A program made the translations under genes and the position numbers. Shown here one piece after another: positions 14,734-22,303 of a stretch of DNA of 26,803 bases. The notes under the pieces were generated by a model, which made no database searches, was not told the origin of the DNA, and saw only the letters and a list, made by a program, of their open reading frames with translations. Numbering within the stretch: the stretch's first letter is position 1; every line of letters starts with the position of its first letter. Source of the DNA: a virus; the IMG/VR virus record IMGVR_UViG_3300030085_002432, positions 1 through 26,803 of that record. The stretch is one strand, 5' to 3'.

Positions 14734-16199
14734 TGAAAGTCGTAGTAATTGTTCCTGATAGAAACATTACAGTAGACAACAGAATGTTGGTGCTGGATCA
14801 ACATGATTGGAACTTTGATGATTCTCATATTCATGCAATTCATTGGAATGAAACTTCTGGTGAATTAGAATATGTCGATACATCTGCAAATGAAAAATTA
14901 ACAACTATTGATTTAGTTCAACCATATATTGATAAGTTTTTTGAAGAACTTCCTAGAATTGAAAAAATTAGAATTCAAAGAGAAGAAGAATCTCTTGCTG
15001 CTAGAGAATCTCGCGAGCAAAAAATGCGAGAAGAGGAGGAAGAGCAAAATAAAATTCTCCAAAAAATTCGTGAAACAGCGGAAGAAAATAGAAGATTAAA
15101 AGAACAAGCTTCTATTGCTTTTGAAAGAGAGCAAGAAGCAAAAAGAAAGCAGGATGAACTTGAAAAGCAAATTGCTTTCCAGGATGAAATAGATCGGAAA
15201 AAAGCAATTAGAGAGTCTATTGATCTTGAAATTGCTGATAAAGTGAAATTATTTGATGAAGATATAAAGCAAAAGAAAGAAGAATTGAAAGCTGTAGAAG
15301 AAGATATTGTTACTAAACAAGAAAGTCTAGAAAATACTTTTAATAATAAATTAGCGGATCTCTTTGATCAAAGAGGTTCTATGTTATCAATGATTGATGA
15401 TGAAAGAGCAGAACTTGATAAACAAAGAAGAGAATATCTTGAGTCTAAACGAAAGCAAGATGAACGCGATGAACTAATGCGTGAGGAATTAAATGTACGA
15501 AGTGAAACTCTTAGACTAGAAAGAGAAGTCGATCAAAAAGCCCTAGAAGCAGAGAGAGAATCTTTAGAAGCTAGTAAAGTAGAAGCTATTAGATTTCGTG
15601 ATGAGTTACATGCTTTGGCTGAACATCAAACAAATAGTCATAATGCAGAAGTGCATGAGTGGTTAAGAGAAAGAGAACTAGAGGAAGAAAGACTTAGAGT
15701 AGAAGAAGAAAATCTTCAAATAAGAAAAAACCAACTAGAGTTAGAAAAGCGCGAATATCAAGAAAATTTAGCAACTTATAATGCTAAAGAAAGAAATCTT
15801 GAAACCATTTTAGAAAATGAGCAAGAAATATATGAAGCCAGATTGTATGAAGAAAAAGCTAGAATAGAGGCAGATAAACTTTTCGATGAACATCAACGAA
15901 ATGTATTACAAACTGAAGCATTAGACAAACAAGCAACTATGCTTCAAGAAATTTCTGAATCAGGTGATCCCTTTACTCTGTTCTCCGTACTAGATATGGA
16001 TAACTTTGATGTTACAAATCTTCCAGTAACGGAAATTATAATGTTCTTTAGTAAGATGAAAAGACTTCAAGTTTTCTGCCAGAAGTATGATCTCACTTGG
16101 AAGCAGATTAAAAATGATCCAGAACTTCAAGAAAGAATCGAAGATTTCCTGGCTGAAGGTATTGAAGAAGAAGGTGGTGTTGATGGGGGAGACATTTAA
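14733..16199 (+). CDS. Long coiled-coil protein with tail-assembly-like N-terminus
   Basis: This 488-residue protein has three parts. Residues 1-75 form a small beta domain (VLDQHDWNFDDSHIHAIHWN, then GELEYVD and LVQPYIDKFF) like the N-terminal domains of tail-fibre-assembly or DUF4376-like proteins. Residues 76-400 are a continuous Glu/Lys/Arg-rich coiled coil. Residues 400-488 are helical with DPFTLFSVLDMDNFDV and an acidic end. There is no signal peptide. The length of the coil would span tens of nanometres if extended, so a structural, chaperone or tether role in tail assembly is plausible. No specific family is assigned. Confidence 0.65.
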   Translation: MKVVVIVPDRNITVDNRMLVLDQHDWNFDDSHIHAIHWNETSGELEYVDTSANEKLTTIDLVQPYIDKFFEELPRIEKIRIQREEESLAARESREQKMREEEEEQNKILQKIRETAEENRRLKEQASIAFEREQEAKRKQDELEKQIAFQDEIDRKKAIRESIDLEIADKVKLFDEDIKQKKEELKAVEEDIVTKQESLENTFNNKLADLFDQRGSMLSMIDDERAELDKQRREYLESKRKQDERDELMREELNVRSETLRLEREVDQKALEAERESLEASKVEAIRFRDELHALAEHQTNSHNAEVHEWLRERELEEERLRVEEENLQIRKNQLELEKREYQENLATYNAKERNLETILENEQEIYEARLYEEKARIEADKLFDEHQRNVLQTEALDKQATMLQEISESGDPFTLFSVLDMDNFDVTNLPVTEIIMFFSKMKRLQVFCQKYDLTWKQIKNDPELQERIEDFLAEGIEEEGGVDGGDI

Positions 16200-16226
16200 T
16201 AATTAAATTTTATGAATTGATTTTAT

Positions 16227-17672
16227 ATGAATAAACAATTATTAGAACAAAACTTTCTTGTTCTTCGTGAATTTATACCTCAAGAAGACGCAAAACGACT
16301 TGGAATAAAGTTCAAAGAAGACTGCGAAAAAGTAAATTTTCCTGGAGATACTCAAGCAGAAAACTCACATAGTGTCTATAATTATAAAGATGCACTAGAA
16401 CTTCTGTGTAATTCTACTAATAGTGTTTCACACATTATAGAAGAACCTGTCCTACCAACTTATACTTATGGTAGAATTTATAAAGAAAATTCTGTATTGA
16501 AAAAGCATACAGATAGACCTGCTTGTGAAGTATCTGTAACTCTTCATTTAGATGGTGATCATGTATGGCCAATTTGGGTTAAAAATCAATCTGGAAGATC
16601 GCATTGCGTAGAACTTAACCCAGGAGACGCTTTATTATATCTTGGTTGCATAGCTCCTCATTGGAGAGATGAGTTTGATGGTACATGGTATGCTCAATTT
16701 TTTATGCACTATGTTAGAGCTAATGGACCAGCGGCAGAATGTTACTTTGATGTAGAACAAATAGAAGGAGTAAGAAAAAATCAAATTATTGATTCTTTAA
16801 TTGATGAATCAGTAAATAAAACACCTATTCCTAGGCACTTAACTAATAGATACCTTAATGGTATACTTTTAAGTAACCGTGATACTAGAGAAATACCTAA
16901 TACAGAACAGATTACAGAACAAATTGATCATGAAGAGGACGAAGAAATGAATTTCACAGAAGAAAAAAGTATTTTACAAATTCTTGAAGAAAAGAAAAAT
17001 AGAATTAGAGGTAACTCTAATCAAGTAGAAGAGAGTAAACCAATAGAATCTGCTTTTGTTAGATTTGATAAAGGAGTAGAACTAAAGAAAGAATCTAATT
17101 CATCTTCTAAAAAACTTGATGATTACATTCGTGTTTATGAAAATGCACTATCAGACAGAGTTTGTGATGATATTCTGAATGAATATATTACTACAGATGA
17201 CTGGAGTCATGCAATGACGGGTGGTGGACTAGATCAAAATGCAAGAAATTGTGATGTGATTGGTACATCGAATAGAGAGATTATGGATAGAAACTTTAAT
17301 TATCGTAAAATGCTTGACGAAAAAATATATAATTGCGTCAATTCTTGCATGAAAAAATATGAATCAGATTGTGTAAGTAAAGAAGGATTATCTATATCTC
17401 AAGACACTGGATATGAGTTGTTGAGATATAGAGAGGGACAGTTTTATGTGCAACACACAGATCATTTCAAACAAAATCCTAGAGTTCTTTCGTGTAGCAT
17501 TTGTTTGAATGATGACTATGAAGGTGGTGAATTTGCTTTCTTCAATAGATCAATCAAGATAAAGCCTAAGAAAGGAACTGTTATCATGTTTCCTTCTAGT
17601 TTTATGTTCCCTCATGAAGTTATGCCCATTATTAAAGGAAATAGATACGCAATTATTACCTGGTTAGTATGA
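16227..17672 (+). CDS. Double-domain 2OG-Fe(II) oxygenase
   Basis: This 481-residue protein carries two oxygenase-like domains. In the N-terminal domain (about 1-175) LKKHTDRPACEVSVTLHLDG gives His94/Asp96, and a GDALLYLG turn leads to His145 in APHWRD. In the C-terminal P4H-like domain (about 297-481) GQFYVQHTDHF gives His410/Asp412, GGEFAFFNRSIKIKPKKG is the core, FPHEVM gives His463 and GNRYAIITW gives Arg473. The linker (about 210-295) is acidic then basic and low in complexity. An internal Met241 could start a separate C-terminal product. No Shine-Dalgarno is seen at the first ATG. The next oxygenase gene overlaps by four bases. Confidence 0.75.
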   Translation: MNKQLLEQNFLVLREFIPQEDAKRLGIKFKEDCEKVNFPGDTQAENSHSVYNYKDALELLCNSTNSVSHIIEEPVLPTYTYGRIYKENSVLKKHTDRPACEVSVTLHLDGDHVWPIWVKNQSGRSHCVELNPGDALLYLGCIAPHWRDEFDGTWYAQFFMHYVRANGPAAECYFDVEQIEGVRKNQIIDSLIDESVNKTPIPRHLTNRYLNGILLSNRDTREIPNTEQITEQIDHEEDEEMNFTEEKSILQILEEKKNRIRGNSNQVEESKPIESAFVRFDKGVELKKESNSSSKKLDDYIRVYENALSDRVCDDILNEYITTDDWSHAMTGGGLDQNARNCDVIGTSNREIMDRNFNYRKMLDEKIYNCVNSCMKKYESDCVSKEGLSISQDTGYELLRYREGQFYVQHTDHFKQNPRVLSCSICLNDDYEGGEFAFFNRSIKIKPKKGTVIMFPSSFMFPHEVMPIIKGNRYAIITWLV

Positions 17673-18421
17673 ACTATCAAGAGGAATATACTGATTTCAT
17701 CGGCATTTATAGAAATGTTTTTACTCAAAAATCAACTAATGATTTAATTTCATATTTTGATAAATTAGAGGAGGATAAACATTCGGCAGTTTGGATTTCT
17801 GATAGCATGTATGGTGGAGGATGTAATAGACTCGATACTGCTGTAGCAGTAGAGCAGGTTAGTGAAAAGTGGTACGATATAATAAACGAAAGTGTTTATG
17901 AATGCTTGAAAAAATATAGAAAAAAATATTTTTCAATGAATTCAATGGACAGTCTCAAACTTACATCTCCTTTTATCAAAGTTCAGAAAACTTATCCTCA
18001 AGGGGGTTATCATATATGGCATTATGAAGTCGATGGTATAGACAATATAGCTCGTAGTTTGGCTTGGATTTTATACTTAAATGATGTCCCTGAAGGAGAG
18101 GGTGAAACTGAGTTTCTTTTTCAAGGTTTAAGAATACAACCTAAACAAGGGACACTTATTATGTGGCCAGCTCAATTTACACACACTCATAGAGGAAATC
18201 CTGTCTATAATTGTGTAAAATATATTGCTACTGGATGGATTGAATATGCGGATGTTCATGAAGGAATTGGTCCATGGAGAATAGATGAGGAGACCGGATA
18301 TTGTTATTATATGGATAATCCTCCTTTTGAAGATGAAGATACTTGCGAAGATGACGATGATGATGTAATATGTGATATGAACAAACCTAAACGTTACAAA
18401 CGACTTTCTGATCTAACTTAA
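17669..18421 (+). CDS. 2OG-Fe(II) oxygenase-like protein (P4H-like, HxE variant)
   Basis: This 250-residue protein is coupled to the upstream double oxygenase by an ATGA overlap. The core is FIKVQKTYPQGGYHIWHYEV, in which His118-Tyr-Glu120 replaces the common HxD. Strand SLAWILYLND (130-139), LRIQPKQGTLIMWPAQFTHTH with distal His172/His174, and a Lys184/Tyr185 region in place of the usual Arg follow. It ends in an acidic DDDDD-containing tail and a basic terminus. The acidic-residue swap means the enzyme could be active or merely a fold relative. Confidence 0.7.
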   Translation: MNYQEEYTDFIGIYRNVFTQKSTNDLISYFDKLEEDKHSAVWISDSMYGGGCNRLDTAVAVEQVSEKWYDIINESVYECLKKYRKKYFSMNSMDSLKLTSPFIKVQKTYPQGGYHIWHYEVDGIDNIARSLAWILYLNDVPEGEGETEFLFQGLRIQPKQGTLIMWPAQFTHTHRGNPVYNCVKYIATGWIEYADVHEGIGPWRIDEETGYCYYMDNPPFEDEDTCEDDDDDVICDMNKPKRYKRLSDLT

Positions 18422-18423
18422 CT

Positions 18424-18654
18424 ATGGCGCTTTCCGAATCAGTAGAATCTTCTCTTAAAGAAGCAGAAGCAAATCTCCGAAATGCTTTAGCATATGCTGC
18501 ACGTCAAGAACGTCCAGTAGTTTGTGGAGTTATTGCAGAACTAATTACAAAAATTGATACAGTTATCACGATGGATTCCGTGATGGATAAACTAGAAAAC
18601 CGTCAGATGGGTGATAGCGGTATGTTTGGTAACTTCTTTACGGATGATGAATGA
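18424..18654 (+). CDS. Hypothetical protein (76 aa), helical
   Basis: The ATG is two bases after the previous stop, with no separate ribosome site, so translation is probably coupled. The product is Ala/Glu-rich and helical (SLKEAEANLRNALAYAARQE, then VVCGVIAELITKIDTVI) with an acidic end GNFFTDDE. It resembles small hypothetical proteins I recall from cyanomyoviruses. It marks the end of the late-type block. Confidence 0.7.
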   Translation: MALSESVESSLKEAEANLRNALAYAARQERPVVCGVIAELITKIDTVITMDSVMDKLENRQMGDSGMFGNFFTDDE

Positions 18655-18701
18655 ACTCTAAAGTAATTATGAAGAAACCAACACATTTGTTAGGGATCTT
18701 G

Positions 18702-18707
18702 TATAAT
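18702..18707 (+). promoter_or_regulatory. Sigma70-like -10 box TATAAT
   Basis: A perfect TATAAT lies 27 bases before the start of the small ORF at 18734. No convincing -35 hexamer is seen at the usual distance. It marks the switch from late-type to early-type gene organisation. Confidence 0.45.
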
Positions 18708-18733
18708 ATACTATAGTAAACAATCGTAAGTCT

Positions 18734-18889
18734 ATGAGTTTCAAACGAGACGAGCAATCTCTCAAAAAAGAAGAAATCGATTCAATAGAAAAGGCTGTGA
18801 AAGAGTCTGGATTGGGTGCAATTCATCCCGATAAGATGGAAGATTGGGCAGAACATCTAGTTAGGAAACTCGTGACGGACGATCATTGA
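18734..18889 (+). CDS. Small hypothetical protein (51 aa)
   Basis: This ORF encodes MSFKRDEQSLKKEEIDSIEK and then an amphipathic, acidic region (GLGAIHPDKMEDWAEHLVRK). It is bracketed by a TATAAT box upstream and a textbook terminator ten bases after its stop, so it forms a one-gene transcription unit. No family is recognised. The independent unit supports a real gene despite the short length. Confidence 0.65.
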   Translation: MSFKRDEQSLKKEEIDSIEKAVKESGLGAIHPDKMEDWAEHLVRKLVTDDH

Positions 18890-18898
18890 AGTGGCACA

Positions 18899-18923
18899 GG
18901 GGAGCAACCATGCTCCCCTTTTT
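18899..18923 (+). terminator. Rho-independent terminator
   Basis: A perfect 8-bp stem, GGGGAGCA (18899-18906) with TGCTCCCC (18911-18918), has loop ACCA and is followed directly by five T residues. The next promoter cassette begins within three bases of the T-run. Confidence 0.92.
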
Positions 18924-18925
18924 CA

Positions 18926-18948
18926 TGTATATTAAAAGAGTCAAAGGA
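18926..18948 (+). promoter_or_regulatory. Promoter/leader cassette, copy 1
   Basis: TGTATATTAA is followed by the shared leader AGAGTCAAAGGAA. The probable -10 is TATATT (18928-18933). AAAGGA serves as the ribosome site, seven bases from ATG 18956. The -35 position falls in the terminator hairpin and looks weak. Related copies occur at 23845, 25614 and 26049. Confidence 0.6.
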
Positions 18949-18955
18949 ATTGCAC

Positions 18956-19354
18956 ATGACTACTCAGTTCGCTGATTTTGTTGCTCAACAAGATGCTCGT
19001 AACACTATTGAGCTGAACGTCCGTAAGTATTCTCTGATGCTTTGTGATGCTCTTATGGACAACTTTAAGTCCCGCAATCGTGGTGAACTTGCTGGTCGCC
19101 CTGCTCCTGTGTATAAGTTCTACATTGAGAGTGGTCGCAAGTATCACAAAATCATTATGGAGATTCCTAATGAGAATCGTGCTCCTTCCCGTAGTGTTCA
19201 TGCTTTCGTGAATAAGAAGACTGGTGAAGTATACAAACCAGCATCATTCAAGTCTCCTGCTAAGCATGTACGTTTCAACCTTTGCATCATCAGTGATCGT
19301 GAATGGTTGCTTGAAAATGCAGATTGGGCAGGTGGTTATCTTTACATGAAATAA
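18956..19354 (+). CDS. Hypothetical protein (132 aa), early region
   Basis: ATG 18956 is preferred to a TTG two codons earlier because AAAGGA sits at the right distance. The product begins MTTQFADFVAQQDARNTIEL, continues with a helical segment (YSLMLCDALMDNFKSR), and has a beta-rich, basic C-terminal half (YKFYIESGRKYHKIIMEIP, then HAFVNKKTGEVYKPASFKSP). I recall similar proteins as hypotheticals in cyanophages. No catalytic motif is apparent. The gene starts a run of overlapping small genes. Confidence 0.75.
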   Translation: MTTQFADFVAQQDARNTIELNVRKYSLMLCDALMDNFKSRNRGELAGRPAPVYKFYIESGRKYHKIIMEIPNENRAPSRSVHAFVNKKTGEVYKPASFKSPAKHVRFNLCIISDREWLLENADWAGGYLYMK

Positions 19355-19560
19355 TGAGAAAAAAGAAAAAACCAGAGATCAAAGTATCAAATTCAAGAAA
19401 GAAGGAGTTGTTTCCTCATCCAGGAACATTTCCTATCTTTCTTGAAGATAAAACAGAGAAAAAACGTTGCTGGTTTACTTGTATCGAACATGCACAAAAG
19501 TATGTCGATAGATATGAACCAAAGTACAAGTGTTACAAATTCACAGGAAAAATCCAATGA
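19354..19560 (+). CDS. Small basic hypothetical protein (68 aa)
   Basis: ATG 19354 shares its A with the previous TAA stop, a clear coupling arrangement; an in-frame ATG at 19324 would overlap more. The product starts with MRKKKKPEIKVSNSRKKELF. It has two Cys in RCWFTCIEHAQKYVDRY and ends KYKCYKFTGKIQ. It may be a small nucleic-acid or ribosome binder by charge alone. No family is recognised. Confidence 0.65.
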   Translation: MRKKKKPEIKVSNSRKKELFPHPGTFPIFLEDKTEKKRCWFTCIEHAQKYVDRYEPKYKCYKFTGKIQ

Positions 19561-19745
19561 ATCTCAATCATCATCAATGGAAACTTGTCTTCGATGCTGT
19601 TCGCAAACAACAGGTGAATAGTATTGTCGATGGATCATCTTACAAAGAGTATGATGAAATTCTTAATAAACTCTGGGATCTAGCATATTCAGAAACTTAT
19701 GCTAATATAGAAATGGTAGAAGATCTCGCACGTTCTAAATTCTAA
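19557..19745 (+). CDS. Small hypothetical protein (62 aa)
   Basis: ATG 19557 overlaps the previous TGA by four bases. The product is helical: MNLNHHQWKLVFDAVRKQQV, then EYDEILNKLWDLAYSETYAN. This 'W..v..AVR..Q' plus 'Y..iL..L' layout is shared with the product of 22441-22647, which has HEEWRSLIHIIRDYAN and DTVVDKLYVYQ. The two may be distant paralogues. Function unknown. Confidence 0.65.
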   Translation: MNLNHHQWKLVFDAVRKQQVNSIVDGSSYKEYDEILNKLWDLAYSETYANIEMVEDLARSKF

Positions 19746-19746
19746 G

Positions 19747-20037
19747 ATGACTACTTGGAGAGCAGATGTTTTCCCTGATTCCAGTGTTGGAGAAATCAGC
19801 GTAGAAGTTGAAGCTTCAACATTTCATGGAGCAGAAAGACAAATTCGTACAATCTATGGCGATGTTCAATACATCCGCAATCTTCGTGAGGTTGGTATGT
19901 TTTCTGGTGGTTCTAGCTCCAGTGGTATTGGATGGGGAACAATCGCTGTTCTCTTTGGTATATTTTTATTCTTCGCATATTGGCCCTGGTTCTTACTTAT
20001 TGGGATAATTTGGTTCATTTGGAATATATTTAAGTAA
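19747..20037 (+). CDS. Small membrane protein (96 aa)
   Basis: Residues 1-50 form a soluble alpha/beta domain (WRADVFPDSSVGEISVEVEA, then GAERQIRTIYGDVQYIRNLREV). A Gly/Ser hinge (FSGGSSSSGIGWG) follows. Residues about 62-95 are strongly hydrophobic (IAVLFGIFLFFAYWPWFLLI), probably two short membrane passes or a hairpin. It is the last gene before a strong terminator. Such membrane miniproteins are common in cyanophage early regions; the target is unknown. Confidence 0.75.
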   Translation: MTTWRADVFPDSSVGEISVEVEASTFHGAERQIRTIYGDVQYIRNLREVGMFSGGSSSSGIGWGTIAVLFGIFLFFAYWPWFLLIGIIWFIWNIFK

Positions 20038-20056
20038 CCAGTTGGTGAGCTGTCCA

Positions 20057-20081
20057 CCCCCTTGTGAAAGGGGGTTTTTTT
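20057..20081 (+). terminator. Rho-independent terminator
   Basis: CCCCCTT (20057-20063) pairs perfectly with AAGGGGG (20068-20074) around a GTGA loop and is followed by seven T residues. The stem also contains the likely -35 of the next promoter. Confidence 0.92.
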
Positions 20082-20090
20082 GTGTATAAT
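20062..20090 (+). promoter_or_regulatory. Sigma70-like promoter for helicase-methyltransferase pair
   Basis: TTGTGA (20062-20067), a 17-base spacer and TATAAT (20085-20090) make a good sigma70 promoter. Its -35 lies inside the terminator hairpin, a compact terminator/promoter fusion. The expected start of transcription is about 14 bases before ATG 20111, with no clear Shine-Dalgarno. Confidence 0.65.
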
Positions 20091-20110
20091 AGTTCTAACG
20101 ACACAAACCA

Positions 20111-21313
20111 ATGACTCTGACGCTTCGCCCGCACCAAGATCGCATCGTTGCTCGGATGCAAACTTACAAAAAAGGTCAGATCATTGTCCCTACTGGTGGT
20201 GGTAAAACTCTCACCATGATTGTTGATACTCAGCGCCGTCTGGATTCTATCAACAACGGCACCACGACTGTTGTTGTTGCTCCTCGGATTCTTCTTGCTG
20301 AGCAACTTTGCAGTGAGTTTATGGAGGTTATTGATCCTAACAATAGCGATCCTTATCTGCATGTGATGCACGTTCACAGTGGTGAAACACACTACACCAG
20401 CACAACTAAAGCAGACAGAATCAATGTGTTTGCTAATTGTGCTCGCAATATGGGCGAGAACTGCATCATCTTTACCACCTACAATTCTCTCCATCGTGTG
20501 ATGGAAGCAGATATTGAGGTCAATGCTATTTACTTTGACGAAGCACATAACAGTGTAAAGAAGAACTTTTTCCCTGCTACTGAGTTCTTTTTGGAGAACG
20601 CAGATCGTGCATATTGTTATACTGCAACTCCGAAACATTCTCTTGCTGCTACCAAACCAGGCATGAATTGGTCTGTTTATGGTCAGGTTCTGATCAATGT
20701 TCCTGCTCCTGAGTTGGTCGAAGGTGGTTACATTCTTCCTCCCAAAGTTGTAGTCAAGCAGCTGCCTATGATTAAAGGTCGTAAGGTTGTATTTGCTGAT
20801 GATTGTAATAACCTGCTGGAGACCATTGATGATAACAACATCAAAAAAACTCTGATCTGTGCTCGCACAACAAAGCAGATTATCACTCTTCTTTCTCAGT
20901 CTAAGTTCTGCCTCGAACTTGCTCAGCGTGGTTATTCTTGGATGACGATCACATCTAAGACTGGTGCAATTATTGACGGTCAGAAAGTCAATCGTGAGCA
21001 ATTTTTCGAGACTCTGAACGCTTGGGGCAAAGATCCTGAGAAAAAATTTGTTGTTCTGCATCACTCTATTCTGTCCGAGGGTATCAACGTCAGTGGACTG
21101 GAAGCAGTTGTTTTCATGCGGAACATGGATTACATCGGAATCAGTCAATCCATCGGTCGTGTGATCCGCCTGGGTGGATCTGAGAAGACGTTTGGATTGG
21201 TTTGCATCCCAACTTATGATAAAGTTGGTATCAGCACTGCCCGTAAAGTTCAGGCAGTTGTTGATGTCGTTTTCAATCAAGGTCAACCCGCTATCAGTGA
21301 GATTCGTCGATGA
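20111..21313 (+). CDS. SF2 DEAH helicase
   Basis: This 400-residue protein shows SF2 helicase motifs in order: LRPHQ near the N-terminus (Q-like motif), Walker A PTGGGKT (27-33), VVVAPRILLAEQL (motif Ia), FTTYNSL, DEAH (143-146), TATP (171-174), then domain 2 with TLICARTTKQ, LSEGINVSGLEAV (motif V) and SQSIGRVIRLGG (motif VI). The set matches UvsW/Res-type DNA translocases. No nuclease domain is present and the length is modest. T4 UvsW is a possible role model for recombination or origin-R-loop processing. The 4-base overlap with a methyltransferase gene also recalls the Res partner of restriction systems, though without the endonuclease. Confidence 0.85.
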   Translation: MTLTLRPHQDRIVARMQTYKKGQIIVPTGGGKTLTMIVDTQRRLDSINNGTTTVVVAPRILLAEQLCSEFMEVIDPNNSDPYLHVMHVHSGETHYTSTTKADRINVFANCARNMGENCIIFTTYNSLHRVMEADIEVNAIYFDEAHNSVKKNFFPATEFFLENADRAYCYTATPKHSLAATKPGMNWSVYGQVLINVPAPELVEGGYILPPKVVVKQLPMIKGRKVVFADDCNNLLETIDDNNIKKTLICARTTKQIITLLSQSKFCLELAQRGYSWMTITSKTGAIIDGQKVNREQFFETLNAWGKDPEKKFVVLHHSILSEGINVSGLEAVVFMRNMDYIGISQSIGRVIRLGGSEKTFGLVCIPTYDKVGISTARKVQAVVDVVFNQGQPAISEIRR

Positions 21314-22284
21314 GTGTAACTATCCTGCAAAAACCTGTTGAGGAGATTGATTCTATAGACCAGACATTTGATCTGGTTTATATGGATCCCCCGTTCGGAT
21401 TGCAGCGGGATTTTACCATGCAAGAGGAAGATGGTCAGAAGAAAGGATTCTCAGATAAATGGGAATCTTTCGATGATTATACAGATTGGTACGCAAATGT
21501 AATAAACTCATGCTGGGCTAAACTTAACAAGAATGGATGGATGTATGCCCACAATAACTTCATGGGCAATGCACTTGTGATGTCTAAAATAGATCGAAAG
21601 ATCAGAGATTCTTTCTATACAAATATCTCTTGGAAGAGATCTGGACCGAAGAATAACATCAAGAATGGTTGGGGTAACATCGTGGATTCAATCCTGGTGT
21701 TTAGAAAAGGCAGTCCATATTTTGAGGTTGAGTATACCTCACTTGATCCTGTCTATGCAGCTAATAGTTTCAAGAATAAGGATGACGTTGGTTACTATGC
21801 TCTGGCGAAAGTAACGGGGGAAAAGAGTAGACCATGCGCTAGATTTGAATACAAAGGTTACAATCCTGTTTATGGGTTCCGTATAACAAGGGAAAAACTC
21901 GAAGAACTGGACGCGCAAGACCTGCTGCACTACGGCACAAACAATATCTACAAAAAAATCTATTCTCATGAGTCTAAAGGTGTTCCAGTGCAAAATCTAT
22001 GGGATGATGTATACTTTATCAGCAGAAGTGAGAAGAATAAGCGTAAATATCCCACACAAAAACCCCTGAAATTGTTACAACGTATCATAAAAGCATCATC
22101 TGAGTCGGGCGGATGGGTTCTGGATCCTTTCTGCGGATCAGGAACAACAGCAATCGCGGCAATGGAACTGGGTCGGAATTGCATCACAATGGACGTGAAT
22201 CCCGATGCTATCACCATCGCACAAGAGACAATCGATGAGCTGTCTACCAAATCGACAAATGCCCTCGCTGAGGCATTATATTGA
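21310..22284 (+). CDS. DNA N-methyltransferase, beta class (N4-C or N6-A)
   Basis: Motif IV, DPPF at residues 26-29, comes first, then a long variable region, KYPTQKP (246-252), and motif I DPFCGSGTT (272-280) near the C-terminus followed by GRNCITMDVNPDAITIA. This order is typical of beta-class DNA N-methyltransferases. The 324-residue length is normal, with the target-recognition region between about 30 and 240. It starts in the stop of the helicase gene (ATGA). No partner endonuclease is seen. The likely role is to shield phage DNA from host restriction or to mark it; the specificity cannot be read from sequence. Confidence 0.88.
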   Translation: MSVTILQKPVEEIDSIDQTFDLVYMDPPFGLQRDFTMQEEDGQKKGFSDKWESFDDYTDWYANVINSCWAKLNKNGWMYAHNNFMGNALVMSKIDRKIRDSFYTNISWKRSGPKNNIKNGWGNIVDSILVFRKGSPYFEVEYTSLDPVYAANSFKNKDDVGYYALAKVTGEKSRPCARFEYKGYNPVYGFRITREKLEELDAQDLLHYGTNNIYKKIYSHESKGVPVQNLWDDVYFISRSEKNKRKYPTQKPLKLLQRIIKASSESGGWVLDPFCGSGTTAIAAMELGRNCITMDVNPDAITIAQETIDELSTKSTNALAEALY

Positions 22285-22294
22285 CTTCAGTCAA
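22281..22294 (+). repeat. Short inverted repeat at methyltransferase stop
   Basis: TTGACTTCAGTCAA is an inverted repeat (TTGACT/AGTCAA) that spans the methyltransferase stop codon (22282-22284). It could be an operator, a weak hairpin, or chance. It also contains a TTGACT hexamer like a -35 box, but no -10 follows at 16-18 bases. Confidence 0.35.
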
Positions 22295-22303
22295 ACAAAC
22301 CAC

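Noticed and set aside
18651-18716. 21-codon ORF overlapping the stop of 18424-18654
   Set aside because: It is too short, hydrophobic only at the end, and covers the TATAAT promoter of the next gene. The overlap alone is not enough to call it.
20030-21286. 418-codon minus-strand ORF
   Set aside because: It lies opposite the helicase gene, whose conserved motifs prove the plus-strand frame. The protein is rich in Cys/His/Ile without domain logic, as expected for a shadow.
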